Notes: a model not told the origin generated them from the sequence alone. 64,000 nt of DNA from Bradyrhizobium jicamae (GCF_018130695.1 NZ_JAFCJX010000013.1:1-64000), one strand, 5' to 3'. Positions 34,235-43,681 are shown, numbered from the stretch's first letter. Made by a program: numbers and translations.

Positions 34235-36105
34235 GCGTGCTCCATCCGCCGGTAGGCGTCCCGCAGCGTGGCAAGCGCATCGCCGCCGGCGAACACGAAG
34301 TCGCCGACGCCGGCTGCGCGCAGCGCTGCTTCCTGGTCGCCGGGCCGGCCTGCCAGATAGATATGTCTTGCGCCGGCGGCTTGAAGGGCCTTGGCCGCCT
34401 CAGCCGCCCTGTCGGCATAGACCTTGTCGGAGGAACAGACGCAGGCCGTCGCGGCGCCCGAGGCCTTAAAGGCCGCGGTCAGCGCCGCCGGATCGGCAAA
34501 GCCGCCGCTGTCGATCGCCTCGATGCCGCCGGTCTCGAAGAAACTCTTGGCAAAGGTCGCGCGTGCGGTGAAGTCCGCAGCCGTACCGAGATTGGCGAGG
34601 AAGAGCTTTGGCCGCGCGCCGCTCGCTTTCAACTGCGCATCCGACTTGTCGCGCAGCGCCTCGAACGGCTCGGCAAGCCGCATCGGCGCCAATGCGTCGA
34701 ACGTGATCCTGGCGTCAGCCACGGCCATTGGCGCGATCGGCTTCACGTCGAGCACGCTGGCATCGGCCTCATGCAGGTTCGGGAATTCGCTGGCGCCGGT
34801 CAGCACGTCGCGGCGTTTGGCGATTGCGGCTTCGCGCGCCGCCCGCGTGGCCGCGACCTTGCTCTGGATCAAGCCCTGCTCGAGGGCCGCAAAGATGCCG
34901 CCGGCCTTTTCGATCTCCTGGAACAGTACCCAGGCGCTCTCGCAGAGCTGCGACGTCAGCGTCTCGATGCCGCCGGAGCCAGCGGCGGGATCGCTGACCT
35001 TCGCCAGATTGGATTCTTCCAGCAGCACGAGCTGGGTGTTGCGCGCGGCGCGGCGGGCAAAGTCATCGGGCAGGCCGAGCGCCAGCGTGTGCGGCAGCAC
35101 CGTGATCGCGTTGGCGCCGCCAAGGCCGGCGGAGAATGTCGCCATGGTCGCGCGCAGCATGTTCACGAAGGCGTCGCGCTGGGTCAGCATCCGCCAGGCG
35201 GTCTGCGCGCTGACGAAGGCCGGCTTCGGCGATAGCCCGCAGGCCTGCTCGACCCGCGCCCACAGCAAGCGTACCGCGCGGAATTTCGCCAGCGTCAGGA
35301 ACTGATCGGCGTCGGCGCTGAGGCGGAACGAGATCGCGGAGCGCGCCGCATCGAGATCGATGCCGGCCGCTTCCAGCATACGCAAATAGGCCACCGCAAC
35401 ACCGAGCGTGAACGCGAGCTCTTGCACCTCCGAGCCGCCCGCGTCGTGGATCGGCCGGCCATCGGCCAGCGCGAAGGGGCCCTTGAAGCCGCGCTTGATT
35501 AGGCCGCTGACCACCTTGCCGAACGGCTTTTCATACTCGGCCCAGGCCGCGGTCGCGGCGCCGCGCACGGCGACGGTGCTGAGCGCCTGATAGTTGAAAT
35601 GGAGGTCGAGCTTGGCCGGGTCGATCTTGCGCGCCTCGATCACGTCGGCAAAGCTCTCGCCCGCGTTCTCGCGGCCGAGCACCGGGTTGAGCGCGATCAT
35701 GATGCCGGCATCGAGATAGATGCCGTCGCAAGCCTTTGCGAGCGTTTCCTTCGAACCGTCGGCGAGGCCGAAGCCGCGCGCGCCGGGACCGCCGGCGAAT
35801 TCGAATTCGAGGCCGGTCGCGCCGTTCTCGAGATCATGCAGCGCCTGCGCGTTGGCCGCTCGCGCGTCGGGGTGATCGACCCGCTGCAGGATCTGCCAGG
35901 GGGTGGCGGCCGCGCGGCCAGGAACCGGGCTCGCGTTGGCGGCGCGGCGATAGATCGGGTCGATCTTCAGCCCGTCATAGGTCTTGCCGACCAGCTTCTC
36001 GAACGGCGCGCCCTTCAGCACGCCGTCGACCAGCTTGCGCCAGTCCTCATAGGTCGCCGGTGCAAAATCCGCGGCCAGCCGCAAATCGTCAGTCGAGGTC
36101 GTCAT
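34231..36105 (-). CDS. mutA: Methylmalonyl-CoA mutase, small (non-B12) subunit
   Basis: A 624-residue partner of MutB. It has the barrel half of the family (TYEDWRKLVDGVLKGAPFEK, YDGLKIDPIY, FVNMLRATMATFSAGLGGAN). Its C-terminal domain lacks the D-x-H-x-x-G cobalamin motif: the corresponding place reads NLGTAADFTARATF. This is the expected state of the non-catalytic subunit. The ATG at 36105 (MTTSTDDLRL) is preferred over a frame from 36180. It is first in a five-gene run ending with mutB. A genus-typical palindromic repeat lies upstream. Confidence 0.94.
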   Translation of the reverse strand: MTTSTDDLRLAADFAPATYEDWRKLVDGVLKGAPFEKLVGKTYDGLKIDPIYRRAANASPVPGRAAATPWQILQRVDHPDARAANAQALHDLENGATGLEFEFAGGPGARGFGLADGSKETLAKACDGIYLDAGIMIALNPVLGRENAGESFADVIEARKIDPAKLDLHFNYQALSTVAVRGAATAAWAEYEKPFGKVVSGLIKRGFKGPFALADGRPIHDAGGSEVQELAFTLGVAVAYLRMLEAAGIDLDAARSAISFRLSADADQFLTLAKFRAVRLLWARVEQACGLSPKPAFVSAQTAWRMLTQRDAFVNMLRATMATFSAGLGGANAITVLPHTLALGLPDDFARRAARNTQLVLLEESNLAKVSDPAAGSGGIETLTSQLCESAWVLFQEIEKAGGIFAALEQGLIQSKVAATRAAREAAIAKRRDVLTGASEFPNLHEADASVLDVKPIAPMAVADARITFDALAPMRLAEPFEALRDKSDAQLKASGARPKLFLANLGTAADFTARATFAKSFFETGGIEAIDSGGFADPAALTAAFKASGAATACVCSSDKVYADRAAEAAKALQAAGARHIYLAGRPGDQEAALRAAGVGDFVFAGGDALATLRDAYRRMEHA

Positions 36106-36210
36106 CCGCCCAATCGGTCCTTCGCCGGCCCCAATGGGGCCTCTTGATTTGGCCGGAAATTGCCACGGGCGGACCGCCAAGCCAAACGGTTGTTTTGAGC
36201 GCCTTGTTTT

Positions 36211-36258
36211 GACGCGTTTTCTTAACGCGAACCGGTGCCCACTTCGCTGGAAAACGCT
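36211..36258. repeat. Genus-typical palindromic repeat after folK
   Basis: GCGTTTTC (36214-36221) is the complement of GAAAACGC (36250-36257), around ACGCGAACCGGTGCCCACTT. I recognise this as another common Bradyrhizobium intergenic repeat. It ends at the folK stop codon and lies upstream of mutA, so it may terminate the fol operon. Bases 36106-36210 hold the mutA promoter, which I cannot resolve. Confidence 0.8.
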
Positions 36259-36750
36259 TTAATCGAGGTCCGGCAGCCTCAAAATACCGTCGGTCGACAG
36301 CCCGGCCAGCGCGTCCCCGACGCGGCGTCCGCCAATCAGGCGGTCGGGGACGATCTCGGCCAGCGGCACCAGCACGAAGGCGCGCTCGAACAAATGCGGG
36401 TGCGGCAGGGTCAATTCCGGCTTGTCGAGCCTGATGTCGTCATAGGCGATCATGTCGAGGTCGAGGGGGCGCGGGCCCCAGCGCCGCTCATTGGCGCGGT
36501 CGCGGCCGAACTTCTTCTCGATCTTCTGCAGCGTGAACAGCAGCGCGTGCGGATCGAGGCCGGTCTCGATCTCGATGCAGGCGTTGATGAAGTCGTCCTG
36601 GTCCGCTTCACCCCAGGGCGGCGTCGCATAGTCCGAGGACCGCGCCAGCAGCGCGCCCTGCGTCATGCCGCAGATGTTGGCGATCGCCTTCTTGAAGGTC
36701 GTGCGGACGTCGCCGACATTGCCGCCAAGCGCGATCAGGACGTCAGCCAT
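36259..36750 (-). CDS. folK: 2-amino-4-hydroxy-6-hydroxymethyldihydropteridine pyrophosphokinase
   Basis: A 163-residue HPPK that pyrophosphorylates the pterin intermediate before dihydropteroate synthesis. Motifs: LIALGGNVGD at the start, DFINACIEIET, RWGPRPLDLDMIAYDD with the metal aspartates, and LPHPHLFERAFVLVPL. The ATG at 36750 starts five bases after the folB stop. It is last in the folP-folB-folK operon, which follows pathway logic. Confidence 0.96.
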   Translation of the reverse strand: MADVLIALGGNVGDVRTTFKKAIANICGMTQGALLARSSDYATPPWGEADQDDFINACIEIETGLDPHALLFTLQKIEKKFGRDRANERRWGPRPLDLDMIAYDDIRLDKPELTLPHPHLFERAFVLVPLAEIVPDRLIGGRRVGDALAGLSTDGILRLPDLD

Positions 36751-36755
36751 CGGCG

Positions 36756-37136
36756 TCAGCTCTGGGACGACGGATGCCGCGAGCGCGTCAGCACCACGCC
36801 GACATCGTCGAAGATCGCCGCGATCGGCGCATGCGGCTTGTGTACGGTGACCTTGACCGCGCGGACGCGCGGAAAGCCTTTTAGAATGTCGTCGGCCACC
36901 GCGCCCGCGGCGCGCTCCAGCAGCTTGTAGTTGGTGTTCTTGAATGCCGACGTCGCGGTCGCCACCACGTTGGAATAGGAGACGGTGTCGGACAGGCGAT
37001 CGGTGCGCGAGGATTCCGAGAGGTCGGTGTACAGTTCGAGATCGATCACGAAGCGCTGCCCGACCTCGGTCTCGTGCTCCATCACGCCATGCCGGGCATG
37101 GATGACGATGCCGGTGATGAAGATCGTGTCGGTCAT
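36756..37136 (-). CDS. folB: Dihydroneopterin aldolase
   Basis: A 126-residue enzyme that cleaves dihydroneopterin to the HPPK substrate. Characteristic parts are IVIHARHGVMEHETEVGQRF with the active-site Glu, DTVSYSNVV, and NYKLLERAAGAVADDIL, followed by VKVTVHKPHAPI. Its ATG overlaps the folP stop as ATGA (37133-37136), so the two are coupled. Confidence 0.95.
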   Translation of the reverse strand: MTDTIFITGIVIHARHGVMEHETEVGQRFVIDLELYTDLSESSRTDRLSDTVSYSNVVATATSAFKNTNYKLLERAAGAVADDILKGFPRVRAVKVTVHKPHAPIAAIFDDVGVVLTRSRHPSSQS

Positions 37137-37990
37137 TTCTGATCCCCGATTGCCGCGGCCACGCGCAGCGCCTGAACGGTTTCCGCGACGTCATGGGTGC
37201 GGATGATGCGTGCGCCATTCTGGACTGCGATGAGATGCGCTGCAATCGAGCCGCCGAGCCGCTGCTGCGGTTCAGAGGGCACGACCGTGCTGATGAAGCG
37301 CTTTCGCGAGGCGCCGACCAGCACCGGCAGGCCGAACGCCGACAGTTCGGCCAGCCGCGCCAGCGCGATGATGCTCTGCTCCTGGGTCTTGCCGAAGCCG
37401 ATTCCGGGATCGAGCACGATCTGGTTGGATGAGATGCCGGCCTTGGCGGCGATCTCGAGCGAGCGGTCGAAGAAGGCGGCCATGTCCTGCATGACGTCGA
37501 TCGCGGGATCGACGCTCTCGCGGTTATGCATGACGATGACGGGCACACCGCGGGCAGCGACCAGGGCCGCCATATCAGGATCGCGCTGCAGGCCCCAGAT
37601 GTCGTTGGCAATCGCGGCGCCCTGGTCGAGTGCCCAGGCTGCAACCGATGTTTTCATGCTGTCGATCGAGACGGGAACGCCCAGCGCGACGACGTCGGCC
37701 AGGATCGGCTGCAACCGCGCCAGTTCATCCTCGGCCGTCACCGGCTGCGAGCCATAGGGGCGGGTGGATTCCGCGCCGATGTCGATGATGTCGGCGCCGT
37801 CGGCCACCATCTTGCGGGCCTGCGCCAGCGCCGGCTCGGGCGCGATGAATTGCCCGCCGTCGGAAAATGAATCGGGCGTCACGTTGAGGATGCCCATCAC
37901 GGCCGGATACGGCCTGGACAGCGGCGTTGAGAGCACCGGATTGCCGGTGGGGCCGGTGGCGGCTGCTGCGAATGGCCTTGTCGCGATCAT
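37133..37990 (-). CDS. folP: Dihydropteroate synthase
   Basis: A 285-residue TIM-barrel enzyme that joins pterin pyrophosphate to p-aminobenzoate; it is the sulfonamide target. Motifs: MGILNVTPDSFSDGG, DIIDIGAESTRPYGSQPV, IDSMKTSV, ILDPGIGFGKT in the form VLDPGIGFGKT, and GASRKRFIS. It is first in the folP-folB-folK operon. The ATG at 37990 gives a 30-residue leader before the conserved barrel. An upstream gene on the same strand begins 82 bases away. Confidence 0.96.
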   Translation of the reverse strand: MIATRPFAAAATGPTGNPVLSTPLSRPYPAVMGILNVTPDSFSDGGQFIAPEPALAQARKMVADGADIIDIGAESTRPYGSQPVTAEDELARLQPILADVVALGVPVSIDSMKTSVAAWALDQGAAIANDIWGLQRDPDMAALVAARGVPVIVMHNRESVDPAIDVMQDMAAFFDRSLEIAAKAGISSNQIVLDPGIGFGKTQEQSIIALARLAELSAFGLPVLVGASRKRFISTVVPSEPQQRLGGSIAAHLIAVQNGARIIRTHDVAETVQALRVAAAIGDQK

Positions 37991-38072
37991 GCGGTCGCTT
38001 TGCGCGGTCCGCGCCAGCGAGTCAAGGTAGTTGCAAGGGGTGAGAGAGTTCGGGGCGGAAGCCGCCCGATGA

Positions 38073-38480
38073 CTAATACGTAATCTTCGGCTGCAGCTTG
38101 CGCGCCTGCTCGATGATCTGCTCGACCGACTTCTCGGAGGGGAGGGTGCGGACGAGTTTCCGCCTGACGTTGGCGTCCTTCATGCTCTGCGCCAGCCGTG
38201 CCGGGTTACGCTGCGCGAGCTCGCGCACCGTGGTGACGCCGGCCGCGCGCACCAGGCCGACCTTGGCCTTGCCCATGCCGGGAATCCGCATGTAGTCGGA
38301 GAAATTGGCCCATTCGAGCAGCTGCTGTTCGCTGATCCCGGTCTTGGACGCGAGTGCCTTGCGTCCCCTCACATTGTGAGCGGCCTCAAGCAGCGCTTCG
38401 GTGGTGCGGATACCCTGTGATTTCAGCTTTGCCGCGCAATAGGCGGACAGGCCTTCGATCTCGGAAAGGGGATATGTCAT
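38073..38480 (-). CDS. DUF4332 helix-hairpin-helix protein
   Basis: A 135-residue protein made of two helix-hairpin-helix-like units. The first is IEGLSAYCAAKLKSQGIRTT with LLEWANFSDYMRIPGMGKAK. The second is VRAAGVTTVRELAQRNPARL. This matches the DUF4332 family. Such units usually bind DNA without sequence specificity, but the role of this family is not established. The ATG at 38480 is preferred to a TTG at 38495. It lies 68 bases downstream of the DUF2267-like gene on the same strand. Confidence 0.85.
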   Translation of the reverse strand: MTYPLSEIEGLSAYCAAKLKSQGIRTTEALLEAAHNVRGRKALASKTGISEQQLLEWANFSDYMRIPGMGKAKVGLVRAAGVTTVRELAQRNPARLAQSMKDANVRRKLVRTLPSEKSVEQIIEQARKLQPKITY

Positions 38481-38548
38481 GGTACTCGTATGCAATAGAC
38501 AGGAGCGAGAGACGGGGAGAGCGGGCCTGAGAGGCTACGAGAGCTGCT

Positions 38549-38914
38549 TCAAGCGAACTGGCTGAGTCCCGGTGTCCCCGCGATGATCTCGCCCATTTGA
38601 TCCGCTCCGATTTTGTCGCGCCCGAACCTGAAAAGTTCACGTGCAACGCTCTGAATCTCACTCATGCTCAAACCAAGCGCCATCAATCGCGTGCCGACCG
38701 CCATCAGGCCGCCACCCATCAGCCGCGCAAGACCGCCACTGCTGTTGTTGGCGGCGATCGCCGCTTCGGCACCGGGAATCTGGTCGATCAGAGCCTGGAC
38801 TTTGTCGGAAGGTCCCTCGTTACGGAGGAAACCCAGAACGATGCCGATGGTTTTTTCAGCCACAGCACTATCGATGCCGGCCTTGGCGGCCAGCCGTCCG
38901 ATCAGCTCGTCCAT
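38549..38914 (-). CDS. Small DUF2267/DUF2780-like protein
   Basis: A 121-residue protein. The N-terminal half is a helical domain (MDELIGRLAAKAGIDSAVAE, TIGIVLGFLRNEGPSDKV). It is followed by a Gly-rich segment (NNSSGGLARLMGGGLMAVGT) and a C-terminal helix (IQSVARELFRFGRDKIGADQ). This resembles DUF2267/DUF2780 proteins of unknown function. There is no signal peptide or clear membrane helix. The family call is by overall pattern only. Confidence 0.65.
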   Translation of the reverse strand: MDELIGRLAAKAGIDSAVAEKTIGIVLGFLRNEGPSDKVQALIDQIPGAEAAIAANNSSGGLARLMGGGLMAVGTRLMALGLSMSEIQSVARELFRFGRDKIGADQMGEIIAGTPGLSQFA

Positions 38915-39273
38915 ATTTACCCCGCCCTCGACCGGATTTTACCGGTTAGTTTCTTAAGGAAATGATCTTGAGCGCCTGCGAACTGAAATACAAGCGATCA
39001 GCGCAGATCGATGCCTTTTTATTCTTAGATCGCGTCGCAACTGTTGCAACGATGCAAGTGTGAGCGCGCGATTCACGCCATCTTGTCGCAGCGCGCAATA
39101 TGTTTCCGCGTTCGGCTTGGATAAAAGTATGAGAAAGATGGTCACGGGGTGGCGAGATGCTCCCACCCGCCGATGGTTTCAAATGACCGCCAAGATACAA
39201 AATATCGACAACATGGAATAAGGTGTGTTGCCGGACGAGACATTGATCCGGCGATGCGCGAAGAGGCGATGCG
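38915..39273. other. 359-base divergent intergenic region
   Basis: It lies between the DUF2267-like gene and the HerA-like ATPase and is AT-richer than the surroundings. I looked for CtrA, LysR and ECF promoter patterns and found none convincing. A short imperfect palindrome, ACCGGATTTTACCGGT, sits at 38928-38943. A frame on the minus strand through this region overlaps the ATPase start and has no family signature. Confidence 0.4.
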
Positions 39274-40890
39274 ATGGCAACTCCCGACAACAAGCTGGCC
39301 GATACCGACGAGAAGATTTTTATCGGCAAGGGTGAGCAGGAGGCATGGCTGACGCTTGCGCTCGCCAATCGCCACGGCCTCGTCACCGGTGCGACAGGAA
39401 CCGGCAAGACGGTGTCGCTGCAGGTCATGGCGGAAGGATTTGCGCGGGCCGGCGTTCCCGTCTTTGCAGCCGACATCAAGGGTGACCTGTCAGGCATCTC
39501 CGAGGTCGGCGAGGCCAAGGACTTCATCCTCAAGCGTTCCCAGGACATGGGGCTGAATTTCCAGCCCGATCAGTTCTCGACCGTGTTCTGGGATGTGTTC
39601 GGCGAGCAGGGCCATCCGGTGCGCGCCACCGTCACCGAAATGGGCCCGCTGTTGCTGTCGCGGATGCTCGATCTGAACGACGTGCAGGAGGGTGTGCTCA
39701 ACGTCGCCTTCCGTGTCGCCGACGAGAACGGCCTGACCCTGATCGACATGAAGGATCTGCGCGCGCTGCTCGACGCGATCGCGCCCGCCGGGGCCAAGAA
39801 GGCCGACGACGAAGCTGGAGATTCGCTGGAGCCGATCCGCAAGGCGGCGCAGAGCTACGGCAATGTCTCCAAGGCCACCGTCGGCACCATCCAGCGCCAG
39901 CTGCTGGTGCTGGAGAACCAGGGCGGCACGAAGTTCTTCGGCGAGCCGGCGCTGACACTGAAGGATTTCATGAAGACCGACAGCGACGGCCGCGGCATGG
40001 TCAACATCCTCGTCGCCGACAAGCTGATGCAGAGCCCGCGGCTCTACGCCACCTTCCTGCTCTGGATGCTGTCGGAGCTGTTCGAGGAATTGCCGGAGGC
40101 CGGCGACCTGCCGAAGCCGAAACTGGTATTCTTCTTTGACGAGGCGCATCTCTTGTTCACCGACGCGCCGAAGGCGCTGATGGACAAGATCGAGCAGGTC
40201 GTGCGGCTGATCCGCTCCAAGGGCGTCGGCGTCTATTTCGTGACCCAGAACCCGATCGACGTGCCGGACAAGGTGCTGGCCCAGCTCGGCAACCGCGTGC
40301 AGCACGCGCTGCGTGCCTTCACCCCGCGCGACCAGAAGGCGGTCGCCGCGGCCGCGCAGACCTTCCGGCCCAATCCGAAGCTCGACACCGCGCGCGTCAT
40401 CATGGAGCTCGCCAAGGGCGAGGCGCTGGTGTCGTTCCTCGAGGGCGGCGGCACGCCGTCGATGGTCGAGCGCGTCATGGTGCGGCCGCCGTCGGCGCGG
40501 ATCGGACCAATCACGCCCGACGAGCGCAAGAAGATCATGGATGCGAGCCCGGTGAAGGGCAAATACGACACCGCTGTTGATGCCGAATCCGCCTACGAGA
40601 TCATCCAGAAGCGGCTGTCCGGCACGGCGGCGCCGGCGGAGGGCGGAGAGGGCGGTGGCGGTATCCTCGGGCACATCGGCGAGATCGCGGCCACGATCTT
40701 CGGCACCAATGTCAAGCGCGGGCGGATGTCGACCGGACAGGTGATCGCCCGCAGCGTCACGCGTTCCGTCACCGACAAGGTGATCGGCGGCGTGGTGGCC
40801 GATCTCGGCAAGTCCGTCGGCGGCTCGATGGGCGCCTCGATCGGCCGCTCGCTGGTGCGCGGCGCCCTTGGCGGATTGTTGCGGAGGTAG
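39274..40890 (+). CDS. HerA-like DUF853 ATPase
   Basis: A 538-residue FtsK/HerA-superfamily ATPase. Walker A is GATGTGKT (39-46). Walker B is LVFFFDEAHLLF near 285-296. Further signatures are FAADIKGDLSGISEVG, GVGVYFVTQNPIDVPDKVLA and RVQHALRAFTPRDQKAV. The C-terminus has a Gly-rich, possibly amphipathic tail (GGSMGASIGRSLVRGALGG). DUF853 proteins are widespread and little studied; DNA translocation is a family-based guess. No NurA-like nuclease is nearby. Confidence 0.92.
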   Translation: MATPDNKLADTDEKIFIGKGEQEAWLTLALANRHGLVTGATGTGKTVSLQVMAEGFARAGVPVFAADIKGDLSGISEVGEAKDFILKRSQDMGLNFQPDQFSTVFWDVFGEQGHPVRATVTEMGPLLLSRMLDLNDVQEGVLNVAFRVADENGLTLIDMKDLRALLDAIAPAGAKKADDEAGDSLEPIRKAAQSYGNVSKATVGTIQRQLLVLENQGGTKFFGEPALTLKDFMKTDSDGRGMVNILVADKLMQSPRLYATFLLWMLSELFEELPEAGDLPKPKLVFFFDEAHLLFTDAPKALMDKIEQVVRLIRSKGVGVYFVTQNPIDVPDKVLAQLGNRVQHALRAFTPRDQKAVAAAAQTFRPNPKLDTARVIMELAKGEALVSFLEGGGTPSMVERVMVRPPSARIGPITPDERKKIMDASPVKGKYDTAVDAESAYEIIQKRLSGTAAPAEGGEGGGGILGHIGEIAATIFGTNVKRGRMSTGQVIARSVTRSVTDKVIGGVVADLGKSVGGSMGASIGRSLVRGALGGLLRR

Positions 40891-40927
40891 TATCCCGCAC
40901 ATTTCGTTACAATCGTTGGAACGAGCT

Positions 40928-42244
40928 GTGCTGAGATATCCGTCGTTTCGAGCGCCGCTCGATCTCCTGTTCTTCGTCTGCTGTCTCGCGCTGACCGCGG
41001 ACGTGCTGGTTCCCGAGATCTGGGGCAACGGCAAGACCAAGGACTATCCGCTGTGGTACTGGGCCGGGCAGCAGGTGCTGCACGGTCTCAACCTCTATCC
41101 GCTCAATCCCGACGGCTATTTCGATTTCATCTATCCGCCGCTGTCGGCAGTGCTGCTGGCGATCCCGGCCTTCCTCGGCAAGATCCCGCTTTATCTGGTC
41201 CTCTGCCTGCTCAACGTCGTCGCCTGGTGGATGACGGCGCAGTTCTCGCACGCGATGGCGGGATCGGGCCGCAAGCCCAACATGTGGCTCGAGGCGCTGC
41301 CCGGCATCGTCACCGTGACCTTCGTGTTCGACATGTTCGACCTCGGGCAGCCGAACTTGATGCTGCTCGCGATGATGCTTTACGGCTTATGGCTGTTGCG
41401 CGGCGAGCGGCCGTGGCTCGCCGGCGGCATGTTTGCGCTGGCGACGGCCATCAAGGTGTTTCCGGTCGCGGTGCTGCCCTATCTCGTCTGGCGCCGGCGC
41501 TGGCGCGCGGTCGCCGGCATGATCGTGTTCCTCGGCATCTTCCTGTTCGTGCTGCCGGCGCCGTTCCGCGGCTTCCAGCACAACGCGACCGAACTTAAGA
41601 CCTGGTACCAGGGCATGGTCGCGACCTCCTCGGAAAAGGGCTTCGGCAAGCGCGACGAGCAGAACTGGTCCTGGGTCAACCAGTCGATCATCGCCATGAC
41701 GCATCGCCTGACGCGTCCGGTCAATTACGTGCAGGACGATCTGTCCAAGCCGCCGCGCTACATGAATGTGATCGATGTCGAGTTCAAGACCGCGAACTGG
41801 ATCGTGCTGGCGATCTCGGCGCTGATCGGCCTTGGCTATCTTGCGGTGATGCCGCCGGCCGCGCGCCGCACCGAGAAATCGGACGCCGAGGAGATCGGCA
41901 TTCTGTTCTGCCTGATGACGGTCGCCTCACCCTTGGCGCGGCAATACTACTTCATGTGGCTGTTCTTCCCAATCACCGTGCTGCTGCATCGCGCGGCCTA
42001 TGATCCGCGGCCAAAAGTGCAGGTGGTGACGTGGATCCTGCTCGCGATCGCGGGCCTGTTGCTGCTGCTGTCGCTGCCGCTGTTTCCGATCGAGCTGCAG
42101 GCCTATGGCAACAATCTCGCATCCGCGGCGCTGCTGACCGCGGGGCTGGTCTGGCACATCCTGAACCCGCCGCGGGAGCAGGAGGCGAAAGCCTTGCCTC
42201 CGGCCGCCGGAGGACTACAACTCGGTGCAACGCCCAACCAATAG
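40928..42244 (+). CDS. Membrane glycosyltransferase, family 87 (DUF2029)
   Basis: A 438-residue polytopic protein with about nine to eleven transmembrane helices. Conserved GT87 pieces include YPPLSAVLLAIPAFLGK, LGQPNLMLLAMMLYGLWLLR and FALATAIKVFPVAVLPYLVW. Members use polyprenyl-phosphate sugars, for example mannosyltransferases of actinobacteria. The acceptor here is unknown. I start at the GTG at 40928, where GGAACGAG precedes; a frame from 40868 would overlap the ATPase gene and add a non-membrane leader. It is followed by the M20 dipeptidase gene after 12 bases. Confidence 0.85.
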   Translation: MLRYPSFRAPLDLLFFVCCLALTADVLVPEIWGNGKTKDYPLWYWAGQQVLHGLNLYPLNPDGYFDFIYPPLSAVLLAIPAFLGKIPLYLVLCLLNVVAWWMTAQFSHAMAGSGRKPNMWLEALPGIVTVTFVFDMFDLGQPNLMLLAMMLYGLWLLRGERPWLAGGMFALATAIKVFPVAVLPYLVWRRRWRAVAGMIVFLGIFLFVLPAPFRGFQHNATELKTWYQGMVATSSEKGFGKRDEQNWSWVNQSIIAMTHRLTRPVNYVQDDLSKPPRYMNVIDVEFKTANWIVLAISALIGLGYLAVMPPAARRTEKSDAEEIGILFCLMTVASPLARQYYFMWLFFPITVLLHRAAYDPRPKVQVVTWILLAIAGLLLLLSLPLFPIELQAYGNNLASAALLTAGLVWHILNPPREQEAKALPPAAGGLQLGATPNQ

Positions 42245-42256
42245 GGATCTCAAGCG

Positions 42257-43657
42257 ATGTCCACCACACAACTGCAATCGGTCCTCGACCGCATCGATTC
42301 CGATTTCGACAACAGCCTCGAACGGCTGTTCACGCTGCTGCGGATCAAGTCGATCTCGGCCGATCCTGCCTTCGCGGGTGACTGCAAGGCGGCCGCCGAT
42401 CATCTCGCCAAGGATATCGCAACGCTCGGCTTCAAGACCGAGGTGCGCCCGACCGCCGGCCACCCGGCCGTGGTCGGCAAGTTGAACGGCTCGACTGACG
42501 GACGGCCGCATGTGCTGTTCTACGGTCATTACGACGTGCAGCCGGTCGATCCGCTGAACCTCTGGCACCGCCCGCCGTTCGAGCCCGTCGTGACCGACCA
42601 TGCTGACGGCCGCAAGATCATCGTTGCGCGCGGCGCCGAGGACGACAAGGGGCAGCTGATGACCTTCGTCGAGGCCTGCCGCGCCTGGAAATCGGTGACG
42701 GGATCGCTGCCGGTCGACATCACCATCGTGATCGAGGGCGAGGAGGAGGTCGGCTCGAAGAACTTCGTGCCGTTCCTGGAAGCCAACAAGGCCGACTTCA
42801 AGGCCGACTTCGCATTGGTCTGCGACACCGGCATGTGGGATCCGAACACGCCGGCGATCACGACGTCGCTGCGCGGCCTCGTCTACCAGGAGGTCAAGAT
42901 CAAGGCGGCGAGCCGCGACCTGCATTCCGGCGTGTTCGGCGGCGGCGCGCAGAATCCGATCCGCGTGCTGACGCGCATCCTCGGCGGCCTGCATGACGAG
43001 AACGGCCATATCACCATCCCCGGCTTCTATGACGGCGTGAAGGATCTGCCGCCGGATATCCTGGCGCAGTGGAAGAACCTGAACCTCACGCCGGAGTCCT
43101 TCCTCAAGCCGATCGGCCTGTCGCTGCCGGCCGGCGAGAAGGATCGTCTCCTGATCGAGCAGGTCTCCTCGCGCCCGACCTGCGACATCAACGGCATCGT
43201 CGGCGGCTACACCGGCGAAGGCTCGAAGACCGTGATCCCGGCGGAAGCATCCGCAAAGATCTCGTTCCGCCTCGTCCCGGGACAGGACCCCGACAAGATC
43301 CGCCAGGCGTTCCGCGACTACGTCTCCTCACGCGTGCCCGGCGATTGCAAGGTCGAGTTCATCGATCACTCCAATGCGCCCGCGATCGCCCTCGACTGGA
43401 ACATGAAGCCGCTCGCCGCCGCGCGCAAGGCGCTGACGGAGGAGTGGGGCAAGGAAGCGCTGCTGATCGGCTCGGGCGCCTCGATTCCGATCGTAGCCGA
43501 CTTCAAGAATACGCTCGGCCTCGACAGCGTGTTGATCGGCTTCGGCCTCGACGACGACAACATCCATTCGCCGAACGAGAAGTACGACCTCAAGAGCTAT
43601 CACAAGGGCATCCGCTCCTGGGCACGGATCCTCGCCGCGTTCGCCGAAGCCAAATAG
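42257..43657 (+). CDS. M20 family dipeptidase
   Basis: A 466-residue cytosolic di-zinc peptidase of the carnosinase/CNDP-like M20 branch. Metal-site motifs are FYGHYDVQPVDP, ARGAEDDKGQ, IEGEEEVGS, VCDTGMW and the late NIHSPNEKYDL. The lid domain (SRDLHSGVFGGGAQNPIRVL) is typical. Unlike the M20 protein at 12.5 kb, it has no signal peptide. The gene starts 12 bases after the glycosyltransferase stop, so the two share a transcript without obvious functional relation. A strong terminator follows. Confidence 0.94.
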   Translation: MSTTQLQSVLDRIDSDFDNSLERLFTLLRIKSISADPAFAGDCKAAADHLAKDIATLGFKTEVRPTAGHPAVVGKLNGSTDGRPHVLFYGHYDVQPVDPLNLWHRPPFEPVVTDHADGRKIIVARGAEDDKGQLMTFVEACRAWKSVTGSLPVDITIVIEGEEEVGSKNFVPFLEANKADFKADFALVCDTGMWDPNTPAITTSLRGLVYQEVKIKAASRDLHSGVFGGGAQNPIRVLTRILGGLHDENGHITIPGFYDGVKDLPPDILAQWKNLNLTPESFLKPIGLSLPAGEKDRLLIEQVSSRPTCDINGIVGGYTGEGSKTVIPAEASAKISFRLVPGQDPDKIRQAFRDYVSSRVPGDCKVEFIDHSNAPAIALDWNMKPLAAARKALTEEWGKEALLIGSGASIPIVADFKNTLGLDSVLIGFGLDDDNIHSPNEKYDLKSYHKGIRSWARILAAFAEAK

Positions 43658-43681
43658 CGGGCGACGCGGACCCCGAACGTA

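Noticed and set aside
38946..39548. 200-codon minus-strand frame over the start of the HerA-like ATPase gene
   Set aside because: It is antisense to a clear ATPase N-terminus, with no motif. It is a shadow.
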